A stretch of 32,741 bases of DNA from JALRAP01 sp046340555 (GCA_046340555.1 JBKDSL010000128.1:1-32741), one strand, 5' to 3'; positions 1 through 8,149 are shown, numbered from the stretch's first letter. Numbers and translations are program-made. The notes: generated from the letters alone by a model not told the origin.

Positions 1-811
1 ATTTGGAAACAATGCCCTTGGTAAGCTCCATACGAGCAGCGGTGCGTTCGTAATCGGTTTCATTCCTGAAAAACACAACCGCTAGTTTGTCATTGGGTGT
101 AGTCCAACCAACCAACTCGTTGTGGTTCATCTCCGGAAGGGCATGATGCCAGCAAAGCATTTTAGAATTCTCGTTGATTTGTTGGCGGAAGCGCACACAA
201 ACAGCCTCATAATCCGCTTGAGAATAAATGACGGTAATCTTGCGATGAAGTTTTTCTGCTAGGTAATAGGCTTCTGAACAAATGTGTTCCTCTTCGTGGT
301 CCAACAAATGGATGGTTGCTTCCATGTCGGCCTTAAACCCGTCACCAATCAGACCGAACCCGTTCAATACATAGAAAAGCTGCGTAAGTGAATACGCTAA
401 ACAGGCTCTTGGAGGCATGCCTCCAGGAATCACGATATGGTCAAGACCCGAGGCCTGAGCGATTTCCAAAATCTTGCCGGCCGATGTCACACATACGACT
501 GTAGCGCCGCGCTGTAATGCCAACTCTAACGCGGCAACGGTTTCCTCGGTGTTGCCTGAATATGACGAAGCAATGACCAAAGACTCGGGCCCAACAAAGG
601 CGGGGATAAAATAATCTTTGTTCACCACTATAGGAATGGTGATTTCTTTTTCAACCACCTGTGCGATTATGCTTCCACCGATGCCAGAACCACCCAAACC
701 TGTGATCAGTACGTTAGAAAAGGACTTGCCCGATTTGGAAAAAACGGCCTTTTCGCCGATATCCATGGCTTGTCGAAGCTGGGCAGTAAAGGAGGCTATG
801 AGCTCTTTCAT
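1..811 (-). CDS. Bifunctional phosphoglucose/phosphomannose isomerase, SIS domain (3' end cut by window)
   Basis: I translated this by hand from an ATG at 811; it stays open to base 1, giving about 270 residues of a family usually near 330. The N-terminal SIS domain carries the sugar-phosphate loop GLGGSGIGG (residues 38-46) and the SSYSGNTEET motif (about 82-91), both diagnostic of SIS isomerases. Further on, the segment PEMNHNELVGW carries the Glu and His region that is catalytic in archaeal PGI/PMI enzymes. The enzyme would interconvert glucose-6-P or mannose-6-P with fructose-6-P in the cytoplasm. It is divergent from the M48 peptidase gene and has its own promoter (831-860). The C-terminal SIS half is incomplete here. 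The PGI/PMI subfamily is likely but is assigned from motifs only. Confidence 0.88.
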   Translation of the reverse strand, partial: MKELIASFTAQLRQAMDIGEKAVFSKSGKSFSNVLITGLGGSGIGGSIIAQVVEKEITIPIVVNKDYFIPAFVGPESLVIASSYSGNTEETVAALELALQRGATVVCVTSAGKILEIAQASGLDHIVIPGGMPPRACLAYSLTQLFYVLNGFGLIGDGFKADMEATIHLLDHEEEHICSEAYYLAEKLHRKITVIYSQADYEAVCVRFRQQINENSKMLCWHHALPEMNHNELVGWTTPNDKLAVVFFRNETDYERTAARMELTKGIVSK

Positions 812-830
812 ATAGTATTGGAACGTAAGG

Positions 831-860
831 CAAATTTAAGAAATAGGCTTCAACTTTCAA
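831..860 (-). promoter_or_regulatory. Bacteroidota-type promoter of the isomerase gene
   Basis: On the minus strand TAAATTTG (838 to 831) matches the TAnnTTTG -7 consensus exactly, and TTG (860 to 858) lies 19 nt upstream as a -33 element. Initiation would leave a leader of roughly 15 nt before the ATG at 811. Confidence 0.6.
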
Positions 861-872
861 CCTGGCTATACT

Positions 873-880
873 TATCTTTG
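873..880 (+). promoter_or_regulatory. -7 element abutting the M48 peptidase start
   Basis: TATCTTTG matches TAnnTTTG exactly and ends only 4 nt before the ATG at 885, so initiation would fall at or beside the start codon. No TTTG or TTG is present at the usual -33 distance. Confidence 0.45.
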
Positions 881-884
881 AGTT

Positions 885-1610
885 ATGCGATTGATAACGG
901 TGCTCCTGACTTTCTTATTCATTGCCTGTGGCACGAGCAGGGATGGAGATTTCACCTTGTTTTCCGTTGAGGAGGATTTGGCACTTGGCAAGGAGCTTTC
1001 GCAAAGCATCAATTCCGACCCCGTCAATTATCCTTTGATTGAAAGGTCGGAATCACCCGGTTCCTATGCCCAACTCGATCGCATTTTGAAGCACATTTTG
1101 TCCTCACAACACATACTGCACCGGGATGAGTTGGCATGGCAGCTTCACATCATAAACAACGATACCATACAAAACGCCTTTTGTACCCCTGGCGGATTCA
1201 TTTACGTGTACACCGGGTTGATGAAGTTTGTCGAATCTGAAGATGAATTAGCGGGCATCATCGCCCATGAAGTCGCGCATGGGGATTTACGTCATTCCAC
1301 CGACCAACTAACCAAGCAATACGGTATCCAGGTCCTGATTGCTTTACTGACCGATTCCGACTCCAGATTGTTGGCCGACATTGGCGCAAACCTGGTTCAA
1401 TTGAGTTATAGCCGTAGCGATGAATCGGAGGCCGATCGATATGCGGTTCGCTACTTGAAAGATACCCCTTACAGTCCTACCGCTTTCGCGGATTTCTTTC
1501 AAAGGATGCTGCAAAAAGATGGCAACATGGGTGTGTTCCAATTCCTGAGCACGCACCCCGATCCAGGGAACCGAGTAGAGAAAATCAAGGAAGAGGCAAT
1601 GGCGAACTAA
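885..1610 (+). CDS. M48-family zinc metallopeptidase, predicted lipoprotein
   Basis: The 241-residue protein begins with a lipoprotein signal peptide ending in a lipobox around FIAC (Cys15), so it should be anchored in the cell envelope. The zinc-binding HEVAH motif is at 128-132, and the downstream ESEAD at 180-184 supplies the third ligand (Glu180) and the conserved Asp of M48 enzymes. The C-terminal STHPDPGNRVEKI block is also typical of this family (BepA/LoiP-like proteins). There are no TPRs, unlike BepA, so it resembles the shorter lipoprotein forms that are thought to act in envelope protein quality control. The start cannot be moved downstream without losing the signal peptide. The gene converges on the DAHP synthase gene, leaving a 12-bp gap. 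Confidence 0.93.
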   Translation: MRLITVLLTFLFIACGTSRDGDFTLFSVEEDLALGKELSQSINSDPVNYPLIERSESPGSYAQLDRILKHILSSQHILHRDELAWQLHIINNDTIQNAFCTPGGFIYVYTGLMKFVESEDELAGIIAHEVAHGDLRHSTDQLTKQYGIQVLIALLTDSDSRLLADIGANLVQLSYSRSDESEADRYAVRYLKDTPYSPTAFADFFQRMLQKDGNMGVFQFLSTHPDPGNRVEKIKEEAMAN

Positions 1611-1622
1611 TTAGGAATAGGA

Positions 1623-2720
1623 TCAACTGTCCTGATTGCCTTTTTCAGCAAACTCTTGCAACATCTTCGACTGCAAACGAATCGCTTCATCATGTATCTG
1701 CAGAAATACATTCCTCACAAACTCTTCGTTCAATCCATTGGCTCGGGCAATCGCCATGCAATTGTCGATGATTTCCTTCCAACGCTCAAGCTGCAACACG
1801 CTCACGTTGTTGGCACGCTTCAAATCTCCCAACTCGCCGATCAGCTCCACGCGCCTAACCAAGATATCCAAAAGCTGCAGGTCAAGTTTGTCAATACGGC
1901 TACGAAGTTCCCCCACTTGATCTATCGCATTGGTTTGATCGAATGAGCGCACTCGTTGGGTTAATCCGCTCACGATTCTGAAAAGTGTATCAGGATCCAC
2001 TTGCTGGTCCGAATCACTCAGAGCATTGGCAGGATCCGCATGCGTTTCGATCATCAAACCTTCCAAATCCAAATCATAGGCCTGTTGAGCAATAGCCATA
2101 AGATGGGTTGTGCTTCCCGAGATGTGGCTGATATCGCAGATTACCGGCAGCTCCGGATGAATGGACTTCAGAGCATGGACAAGCTGCCACCTAGGCACAT
2201 TACGGTATCCTGAATTCTCGTATGCATGAAATCCACGATGTATGGCAGCTATGTTTTCAATACCCACTCGTTGAAACCTTTCAATACCACCGATCCACAA
2301 TTGCAAGTCTGGATGCAACGGATTCTTGACCATCACAGGCATTCCTGTGCCACGAAGAGACTCAGCAAGCTCTTGCACTAAAAATGGATTGCCTGTAGTG
2401 CGGGCGCCAATCCAAAAAATGTCAATCCCTGCATTCAAAGCTGCCTCTACGTGCTGCGGAGTTGCTACTTCTGTTGCCGTCCTAAGGCCAGCGACCTTTC
2501 CAGCATCCTTCAGCCAATTCAAGCCATCAACCCCTGAACCCTCAAAGTTGCCGGGTCGTGTACGGGGCTTCCATGAGCCCGCCCTGAGAATGGCATTCGG
2601 AAACTTGGCAGCAATTCCACGTGCAGTATCCAACATCTGCTTAGCAGATTCAGCACTGCAAGGCCCTGCTACAAGCACTTTGCCAGCATGAGCCTTTAGC
2701 CATTGTGATGTTGAATGCAC
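1623..2720 (-). CDS. DAHP synthase / chorismate mutase bifunctional enzyme
   Basis: The N-terminal domain (about 1-255) is a DAHP synthase of the KDO8P-synthase-like class. It shows AGPCSAES (about 18-25), KPRTRPGNFEG (51-61), the VKNPLHPD loop (131-138) and a late CDISHISG metal-site segment (195-202). It would condense PEP and erythrose-4-P, the first step of the shikimate pathway. The C-terminal 100 residues are an AroQ chorismate mutase, starting at LRSRIDKLDLQLLDILVRR (272-290), which converts chorismate to prephenate. This domain order is the usual one in Bacteroidota; the mutase domain often mediates feedback inhibition. The start is GTG at 2720; no in-frame ATG lies just upstream, and an exact -7 element is about 33 nt away. 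Length 365, normal for the fusion. Confidence 0.95.
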   Translation of the reverse strand: MHSTSQWLKAHAGKVLVAGPCSAESAKQMLDTARGIAAKFPNAILRAGSWKPRTRPGNFEGSGVDGLNWLKDAGKVAGLRTATEVATPQHVEAALNAGIDIFWIGARTTGNPFLVQELAESLRGTGMPVMVKNPLHPDLQLWIGGIERFQRVGIENIAAIHRGFHAYENSGYRNVPRWQLVHALKSIHPELPVICDISHISGSTTHLMAIAQQAYDLDLEGLMIETHADPANALSDSDQQVDPDTLFRIVSGLTQRVRSFDQTNAIDQVGELRSRIDKLDLQLLDILVRRVELIGELGDLKRANNVSVLQLERWKEIIDNCMAIARANGLNEEFVRNVFLQIHDEAIRLQSKMLQEFAEKGNQDS

Positions 2721-2752
2721 GGTTCGTTGGTATTGTTTTATTGTAAGAATTG

Positions 2753-2760
2753 CAAAGGTA
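2753..2760 (-). promoter_or_regulatory. -7 element of the DAHP synthase/chorismate mutase gene
   Basis: TACCTTTG on the minus strand (2760 to 2753) matches TAnnTTTG exactly. It predicts a leader of about 25-30 nt before the GTG at 2720. No clear TTTG is seen at the -33 position. Confidence 0.5.
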
Positions 2761-2800
2761 GGCCAATCAGGTTTGGCGATGGTTTATTACCTGTTTTTTT

Positions 2801-2821
2801 GGTTCCTTTGTTATAGGAACC
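2801..2821 (+). promoter_or_regulatory. Inverted repeat overlapping a -7-like element upstream of the carboxylase gene
   Basis: GGTTCCT (2801-2807) and AGGAACC (2815-2821) form a perfect 7-bp inverted repeat around a 7-nt centre. It overlaps TTCCTTTG (2803-2810), which differs from TAnnTTTG by one base. The position, 22 nt before the ATG at 2843, suits an operator or a hairpin in the leader. Confidence 0.4.
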
Positions 2822-2842
2822 TGCACCATTTTTTATCCATCC

Positions 2843-4384
2843 ATGAATCACAAAATCAAGCAGTTAGAAGACAAGACCTCCGCAGCCTTACAAGGTGGAG
2901 GCGCAAAGCGGATTGAGGCTCAGCACAAGAAAGGCAAACTCACAGCACGCGAGCGCTTGCATTTCCTGTTGGACGAAGGCTCTTTTGAGGAAATCGGAAT
3001 GCTGGTTACCCACCGGTCACGCGACTTCGGACTCGACAAGGAAATATATCCAGGAGACGGTGTTGTAACAGGCTATGGGACCATTCATGGCCGATTGGTT
3101 TATGTTTATTCACAAGACTTCACCGTTTTCGGAGGATCGCTTTCTGAAACACATGCGCAAAAAATCTGTCGCATAATGGACTTGGCCATGCAAAATGGAG
3201 CTCCGGTAATTGGTTTGAATGACTCGGGAGGCGCACGCATACAGGAAGGTGTTGTTTCGCTTGGCGGATATGCCGATATCTTTTACAGGAACACTCTCGC
3301 ATCAGGTGTGGTACCGCAAATCAGCGCCATCATGGGACCCTGCGCAGGCGGAGCCGTTTACTCGCCGGCCATAACCGATTTCATCATGATGGTGGAAAAC
3401 ACTTCTTACATGTTTGTTACCGGACCGAACGTGGTTAAGACCGTTACGCACGAAGAGGTTACCTCTGAGGAATTGGGCGGCGCATCTACCCACTCTACCA
3501 AATCCGGTGTGACTCATTTTTCATGCGCCAATGAGATCGAATGCATCAACAACATCAAAACACTGTTAAGCTATATCCCTTCCAATTGCGAAGACGAGCC
3601 ACCTTTCCTGCACTATGAGGCCAGTGATGAAACCAGGATCGCCCTACAAGGTATCATACCTGATAACCCCAATCAACCTTATGATATACGCGAGGTAATG
3701 AATCATGTGATTGATGAGGGAAGCTTCTTTGAAGTGCACAAAAATTTCGCCGAGAATATTGTAGTCGGATTCGCTCGTATTGGAGGCAGAAGCATAGGCG
3801 TAGTCGCCAACCAGCCGGCTTTCTTGGCAGGAGTACTAGACATCCAAGCCTCCACCAAAGCCGCGCGTTTTGTCAGATTTTGCGACTCCTTCAATGTTCC
3901 GCTTTTGGTTTTTGAAGATGTTCCCGGATTCCTGCCTGGCACCGACCAAGAATGGAATGGAATCATAACCAATGGTGCCAAGTTGCTTTACGCATTCTGC
4001 GAAGCAACGGTTCCGCGTATCACCGTGATAACACGCAAAGCTTACGGAGGAGCTTACGATGTTATGAACTCCAAACACATCGGCGCTGATATGAATTATG
4101 CTTGGCCCACTGCTGAAATAGCCGTAATGGGAGCCAAAGGTGCCGCAGAAATCATCTTCCGGAAGGAAATCAGCGAAGCCGATCAACCAGAAGCAAAACT
4201 CAAGGAGAAGGAAAAAGAATACACGGATATGTTTGCCAATCCGTATAAAGCCGCTGAACATGGCTATGTGGATGAGGTGATTCGACCCGAAGAGACGCGG
4301 CAAAAACTCATCAAGGCGTTCAAGATGCTCGAAAACAAAGTGGCGAATTTACCCAAGAAAAAACACGGCAACATTCCCCTCTGA
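2843..4384 (+). CDS. Acyl-CoA carboxylase beta subunit (propionyl-CoA carboxylase type)
   Basis: This 513-residue carboxyltransferase subunit has the expected length and both crotonase-like halves. The N-terminal half has RERLHFLLDEGSF (37-49), DSGGARIQEG (127-136) and the oxyanion-hole stretch GPCAGGAVYSPA (165-176). The C-terminal half has DVPGFLPG (359-366), KAYGGAYDVM (399-408) and MGAKGAAEIIFR (429-440). It would move the carboxyl group from biotin to an acyl-CoA in the cytoplasm. The size and sequence style fit propionyl-CoA or methylmalonyl-CoA enzymes better than AccD, but the substrate is inferred. No biotin carboxylase or biotin carrier gene lies beside it, so its partner is encoded elsewhere. 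purD follows after 32 bp and may be co-transcribed. Confidence 0.93.
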   Translation: MNHKIKQLEDKTSAALQGGGAKRIEAQHKKGKLTARERLHFLLDEGSFEEIGMLVTHRSRDFGLDKEIYPGDGVVTGYGTIHGRLVYVYSQDFTVFGGSLSETHAQKICRIMDLAMQNGAPVIGLNDSGGARIQEGVVSLGGYADIFYRNTLASGVVPQISAIMGPCAGGAVYSPAITDFIMMVENTSYMFVTGPNVVKTVTHEEVTSEELGGASTHSTKSGVTHFSCANEIECINNIKTLLSYIPSNCEDEPPFLHYEASDETRIALQGIIPDNPNQPYDIREVMNHVIDEGSFFEVHKNFAENIVVGFARIGGRSIGVVANQPAFLAGVLDIQASTKAARFVRFCDSFNVPLLVFEDVPGFLPGTDQEWNGIITNGAKLLYAFCEATVPRITVITRKAYGGAYDVMNSKHIGADMNYAWPTAEIAVMGAKGAAEIIFRKEISEADQPEAKLKEKEKEYTDMFANPYKAAEHGYVDEVIRPEETRQKLIKAFKMLENKVANLPKKKHGNIPL

Positions 4385-4416
4385 CAATTCCTACAATTCC
4401 ATAATACCACCCATTT

Positions 4417-5706
4417 ATGAATATCCTACTCATCGGATCAGGAGGAAGGGAAAACGCCATTGCTTGGAAGCTTGCGCAGAGCCCGAAATGTGATAAACTA
4501 TTCATAGCTCCAGGAAACGTAGGCAGCCAGCGTTTCGGCATCAACTTGCCAATATCCGGAACGGATTTCGATGGCCTGAAAAAAACTGTTTTAGAACACG
4601 ATATCCGCATGTTGGTGGTGGGGCCTGAGGACCCATTGGTGAAGGGTGTGCGCGACTTTTTCGAGCAGGATGCTGCCTTGAAGCATGTGATGGTTATCGG
4701 ACCGGGAAAAGCAGGCGCCATGTTGGAAGGCAGCAAGGATTTTTCAAAGAGATTCATGATCCGGAACTCGGTACCAACGGCGCGCTATGCCACTTTTGAC
4801 GCGTCAACAATTCATGATGGCTACCAATTCCTGGAAACACTCCAAGCACCTTACGTACTCAAAGCAGATGGCTTGGCTGCAGGAAAAGGCGTGCTGATCA
4901 TTCATGATCTTGAAGAGGCCAAAGGGGAATTACATGCCATGTTGGTGGATTCGAAATTCGGAAATGCTTCCTCCACTGTGGTTATCGAAGAGTTTTTGAA
5001 GGGTATAGAACTAAGCGTTTTCGTTTTAACCAACGGCAAACAATATGTGATTTTGCCTGAAGCCAAAGATTACAAACGCATCGGAGAGGGCGATACCGGT
5101 CCGAACACAGGTGGAATGGGAGCCGTTTCCCCAGTTCCTTTCGCTGACACCATATTCATGCAGAAAGTAGAAAACCGGATAGTAAGGCCTACAATCGACG
5201 GACTTAACAAAGAAGATATTCCTTATACGGGTTTTGTTTTCATCGGCTTGATGAATGTGGATGGAGAACCGTTTGTGATTGAATACAACGCTCGCATGGG
5301 CGACCCTGAAACTGAGGTGGTGATACCTAGAATTAAAAACGATTTGGTACAATTGTTTGAAGACACCGTAAACTTACGCTTGGATAAAGTACAATTGGAT
5401 GTAGCTACGGAAACCGCATTAACCGTTATCATGGCCTCCAAGGGCTACCCAGGCGACATAGAAAAAGGGAAACCCATTCACGGATTGGATTCCTGTCCCG
5501 AAAGTATCGTTTTTCATGCTGGTACCTCCCAAAAAGAAGGTGCCATTGTAACATCTGGTGGAAGGGTGTTGGCCATCACCTCTATGGCCTCATCTATTGA
5601 GGAAGCGCAAAAAAAATCAATGGCATGCGCAGACACCATCTCATTCGAAGGGAAATATTTCAGAAGGGATATAGGCAACGACTTAAAGGGAGTCGCCACA
5701 CACTGA
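4417..5706 (+). CDS. purD: Phosphoribosylamine-glycine ligase (GAR synthetase)
   Basis: The 429-residue protein is full length for PurD. It opens with the GAR synthetase N-domain (MNILLIGSGGRENAIAWKL) and continues with a GPEDPLVKG loop (69-77). The ATP-grasp core carries KADGLAAGKG (149-158), EEFLKGIELSV (191-201) and the substrate loop GDTGPNTGGMGA (225-236). The C-domain includes NARMGDPETEVV. It performs the second step of purine synthesis: ATP-dependent joining of glycine to phosphoribosylamine. There is no Shine-Dalgarno sequence in the short A/T-rich leader, as expected for this phylum. A hairpin-forming stretch follows the stop codon. Confidence 0.97.
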   Translation: MNILLIGSGGRENAIAWKLAQSPKCDKLFIAPGNVGSQRFGINLPISGTDFDGLKKTVLEHDIRMLVVGPEDPLVKGVRDFFEQDAALKHVMVIGPGKAGAMLEGSKDFSKRFMIRNSVPTARYATFDASTIHDGYQFLETLQAPYVLKADGLAAGKGVLIIHDLEEAKGELHAMLVDSKFGNASSTVVIEEFLKGIELSVFVLTNGKQYVILPEAKDYKRIGEGDTGPNTGGMGAVSPVPFADTIFMQKVENRIVRPTIDGLNKEDIPYTGFVFIGLMNVDGEPFVIEYNARMGDPETEVVIPRIKNDLVQLFEDTVNLRLDKVQLDVATETALTVIMASKGYPGDIEKGKPIHGLDSCPESIVFHAGTSQKEGAIVTSGGRVLAITSMASSIEEAQKKSMACADTISFEGKYFRRDIGNDLKGVATH

Positions 5707-5720
5707 GGGAAAATATGCAG

Positions 5721-5744
5721 GGCCATCCGATTGGATGAATGGCC
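5721..5744 (+). terminator. Hairpin-forming sequence after purD
   Basis: GGCCAT (5721-5726) is repeated inverted as ATGGCC (5739-5744), and a tighter inner hairpin CATCC-GATT-GGATG lies within it. There is no U-tract, so intrinsic termination is doubtful. Its place between the convergent ends of purD and the small membrane-protein gene fits a transcript-end structure. Confidence 0.35.
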
Positions 5745-5753
5745 GATGTATTG

Positions 5754-5936
5754 TCACTTGTTCTCAGAAAGGTAATTACGGCCTCCCTTACGGACTTGCT
5801 CTCCGTACCACAACCAGTAGAACGTACCAATAAAACCTACGGCGATGAAGAAGATATTCATAATTCTTCCGAAGGGTTTTGCCACAGCAAAAATCCATTC
5901 AAACAAATCGGCTATTCCATACCAGACAGCATCCAT
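5754..5936 (-). CDS. Small membrane protein next to purD (DUF6341-like)
   Basis: The likely start is the ATG at 5936, giving 60 residues; a TTG seven codons upstream would add an unneeded extension. One clear transmembrane segment, INIFFIAVGFIGTFYWLWYG-like (about residues 25-45), is preceded by an amphipathic aromatic helix (MDAVWYGIADLFEWIF) and followed by a charged tail. From memory, flavobacterial genomes carry a protein of this size and pattern (DUF6341) between purD and a DUF6427 gene, which matches the neighbours here. An exact TTTG-N20-TAATTTTG promoter sits 19 nt upstream, which supports this strand over the overlapping plus-strand frame. Function unknown. The family label is a recollection from pattern, not a search. 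Confidence 0.68.
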   Translation of the reverse strand: MDAVWYGIADLFEWIFAVAKPFGRIMNIFFIAVGFIGTFYWLWYGEQVRKGGRNYLSENK

Positions 5937-5954
5937 GACTTTTCTAATTTTCCC

Positions 5955-5986
5955 CAAAATTAACTGATTTTTGAATCCACAGCAAA
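5955..5986 (-). promoter_or_regulatory. Promoter of the small purD-linked membrane protein
   Basis: On the minus strand TTTG (5986 to 5983) is followed after 20 nt by TAATTTTG (5962 to 5955), an exact -33/-7 pair. The ATG at 5936 follows, giving a leader of about 15 nt. The -33 element lies between the -33 and -7 elements of the opposing plus-strand promoter. Confidence 0.6.
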
Positions 5987-6004
5987 CACCAATACCTACC
6001 TTTG
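5970..6004 (+). promoter_or_regulatory. Promoter of the DUF6427-like gene
   Basis: TTTG (5970-5973) and TACCTTTG (5997-6004) are separated by 23 nt, at the long end of the accepted spacing. The ATG at 6034 follows after 29 nt. The pair is interleaved with the divergent minus-strand promoter. Confidence 0.55.
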
Positions 6005-6033
6005 GAATCCAACCTAATTAATTATTTAAATAC

Positions 6034-7020
6034 ATGATTATCAGGTTCTTCAAGGATTCAAGTCCGGTTGGTTATTTGTTAGCGCTGATGATGTTGGGGG
6101 CGGCCCTAATCGCTTGGGGGCGTTTTGAAGTGGCGATTGATCCTTCGGAAAGCATGCCGCTTTACCAGATTTTCACCTCAGCTATTGCCTTACTACCCAG
6201 ATGGAGTATCGGGACTATCATCTTCCTATTGATCGGATCACAAGCCTATCATTGGAACACCGTGGTTGCCAACCACGAGGTGCTTTACAAGAAGTCGTTA
6301 TTGCCTTTGCTGCTGTTTATCATTTTCGCTACATCCTTGCCAGTTTTTCTTTCCTTGAACCCTGTCATGCCCGTAATTTCCTTCACGATAATCATACTAG
6401 ACAAGCTTTTCAAAATCTATAAAAACCCCAACCCATTAAGCTTGGTATTCGATTCGGCATTCTTGGCTGGCGTTTCCACTCTTTTCTGGTTTCAAGCCAT
6501 ATGGTTGATTCCTTTTTTGTTGATTGCCGTGTTTATCCTAAAGCCCATCAACCTTCGTGATATTGTTGTGTTGCTGATCGGTTTTTGCACACCTTTCTTA
6601 ATAGCGTTCGTGTGTCTGTTCTTGCTTGACAAAGGTCCAATTGGGGAGCTCCTCTTTCCTTTATCCCGACTCGAATTCCAATTGAATCCTATTGAGCTCA
6701 TCAAAAAAGAAGGGATATTCATCTCCATGGTAGTCGTGACCATGATTCTTTCCGTGTGGCGAATCAACCGCAACTTTTACAAGAACGCGACCCGTGTGAG
6801 GATGTATCAGCAAACGGTGTTTCTGTTATTGCTTTTCATTTTAATCGGTGTTTGGGCTAGTGGCAAAGACCACAGTTACGGATACTATTTTATGTCGATA
6901 CCGTTTGCCACCACGGTTTCCTATTATTTTCTAATTGGTAAAAAGAAATGGTGGAGTGAGCTCTATTTCCTGATTATCGTTCTCTGCTTACTTGCCTCCC
7001 AAACGGGATTTACGTTCTAA
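6034..7020 (+). CDS. Polytopic membrane protein, DUF6427-like
   Basis: The 328-residue protein is almost wholly hydrophobic, with about eight to nine predicted membrane spans separated by short basic loops (KIYKNPNP, RINRNFYKNATR). The middle section, including a phrase like FDSAFLAGVSTLFW followed by LKPINLRDIVVLLIGFCTPF, matches my memory of DUF6427 proteins, in which an FDSGF-type start is followed by a wRe-type loop and a GF-P motif. These occur near purD in flavobacteria. No transport or catalytic motif is visible, so I assign no function. It has its own promoter just upstream. The acyltransferase gene starts 40 bp downstream and may be read on the same transcript. Confidence 0.75.
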   Translation: MIIRFFKDSSPVGYLLALMMLGAALIAWGRFEVAIDPSESMPLYQIFTSAIALLPRWSIGTIIFLLIGSQAYHWNTVVANHEVLYKKSLLPLLLFIIFATSLPVFLSLNPVMPVISFTIIILDKLFKIYKNPNPLSLVFDSAFLAGVSTLFWFQAIWLIPFLLIAVFILKPINLRDIVVLLIGFCTPFLIAFVCLFLLDKGPIGELLFPLSRLEFQLNPIELIKKEGIFISMVVVTMILSVWRINRNFYKNATRVRMYQQTVFLLLLFILIGVWASGKDHSYGYYFMSIPFATTVSYYFLIGKKKWWSELYFLIIVLCLLASQTGFTF

Positions 7021-7060
7021 TACTTTGCTGACTTATGAAGCCTCATTTTTATAGCCGTTG

Positions 7061-8149
7061 ATGAGCGCTTCAAGGTCACATGGATTGGATTACTTGAGGG
7101 GAATCGCCATTACTTTAGTATTGCTTCGACATCAACCCATCAACGATTTCAGCTACCATATGGGCTGGATCGGGGTTGACCTGTTTTTTGTGTTGAGCGG
7201 TTTTCTAGTTGCTGGAATATTATTTAAGGAACAACAAGAAACGGGAAAAGCAGATTTGGCTCGTTTTCTAATACGGCGAGGACTAAAAATTTATCCTATC
7301 TATTATATCTTTTACCTACCCTATATATGGATTGCTACGCAAACATTAGATATCAATCTAGTGCTGGCGGATTTGTTTTTCCTGCAGAACTATGTTAATG
7401 GCTGGGGGTATGCATACCATGCAAGCTGGTCGTTGGCTATTGAAGAACACTTCTATCTGTTGCTTGCACTATCATTCATGCTTTACAATACGCTTCCATC
7501 AAAATCCAGGAAAAGCAAAGCATCCTCTCCGTATTTTATAGGGCTGTCTGTTTTCATATTCGTTGCATGTTTATTGATGCGCGTATCATCAAACGCTTTA
7601 AATCCGGATGATTTCGCCCGAAATCAAACGCTTACACACCTGCGAATTGATTCCCTCATGGCTGGAGTGTTCATCGCCTACTTATTTCAATTCCACTTTG
7701 AAAAGCTGATGGGATTTGTAAGAAAACACAAACTGTTATTGGGTATCACATCCTTGCTCTTGCTGTCATGGACGCCGTACTTGGATGTTCAAACCTCCGT
7801 GTTCGTGAGAACATGGGGATTTACCATGCTTTACATAGCTTTTTCCTTCATGCTCCTTTTGGTTTTATCAATTGAATCAAACCACAAGCCTGATGAGACT
7901 GGCTGGTGGAATGTGCTCAAAAAGCAGATTGCAAGAATCGGAATCGCATCCTACTCCATTTATGTAATCCATACATTCATCAATAGGGTCTTCCATAATC
8001 TCATGTCGCAACTAGATTTGGATTTACCCGCATGGATGGATTTCGCAATCACATCCACTGCAAGTGTATACCTGGGTTTCTTGATCAAGAAATATGTGGA
8101 GGATTTTTTCCTAAGGTTCCGAGATAGGCGGTTCCCCTCAAGGGTCTAG
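7061..8149 (+). CDS. Membrane acyltransferase, OafA/YrhL-like (acyltransferase family 3)
   Basis: I use the ATG at 7061; the codon before it is a TTG that would add one residue. The 362-residue protein begins with LDYLRGIAITLVLLRH, holding the conserved Arg and His of the first membrane helix in this family. It continues with GWIGVDLFFVLSGFL and the SWSLAIEEHFYLLLAL motif, then about ten hydrophobic spans in all. Family members O-acylate sugars or glycolipids at the inner membrane with cytoplasmic acyl-CoA. The protein has no periplasmic SGNH domain, as in the short forms. The acceptor is unknown, and no polysaccharide cluster lies nearby. The 3' end converges on murF-alr with a 13-bp gap. 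Confidence 0.9.
   Translation: MSASRSHGLDYLRGIAITLVLLRHQPINDFSYHMGWIGVDLFFVLSGFLVAGILFKEQQETGKADLARFLIRRGLKIYPIYYIFYLPYIWIATQTLDINLVLADLFFLQNYVNGWGYAYHASWSLAIEEHFYLLLALSFMLYNTLPSKSRKSKASSPYFIGLSVFIFVACLLMRVSSNALNPDDFARNQTLTHLRIDSLMAGVFIAYLFQFHFEKLMGFVRKHKLLLGITSLLLLSWTPYLDVQTSVFVRTWGFTMLYIAFSFMLLLVLSIESNHKPDETGWWNVLKKQIARIGIASYSIYVIHTFINRVFHNLMSQLDLDLPAWMDFAITSTASVYLGFLIKKYVEDFFLRFRDRRFPSRV

Noticed and set aside
3836..4303. Minus-strand 155-residue frame inside the acyl-CoA carboxylase gene
   Set aside because: It lies wholly inside a well-supported conserved gene, with no promoter or family signal of its own.
5739..5963. Plus-strand 74-residue frame opposite the small purD-linked gene
   Set aside because: It has polar, unremarkable composition and runs across the purD hairpin, while the minus frame encodes a membrane segment and has an exact promoter.
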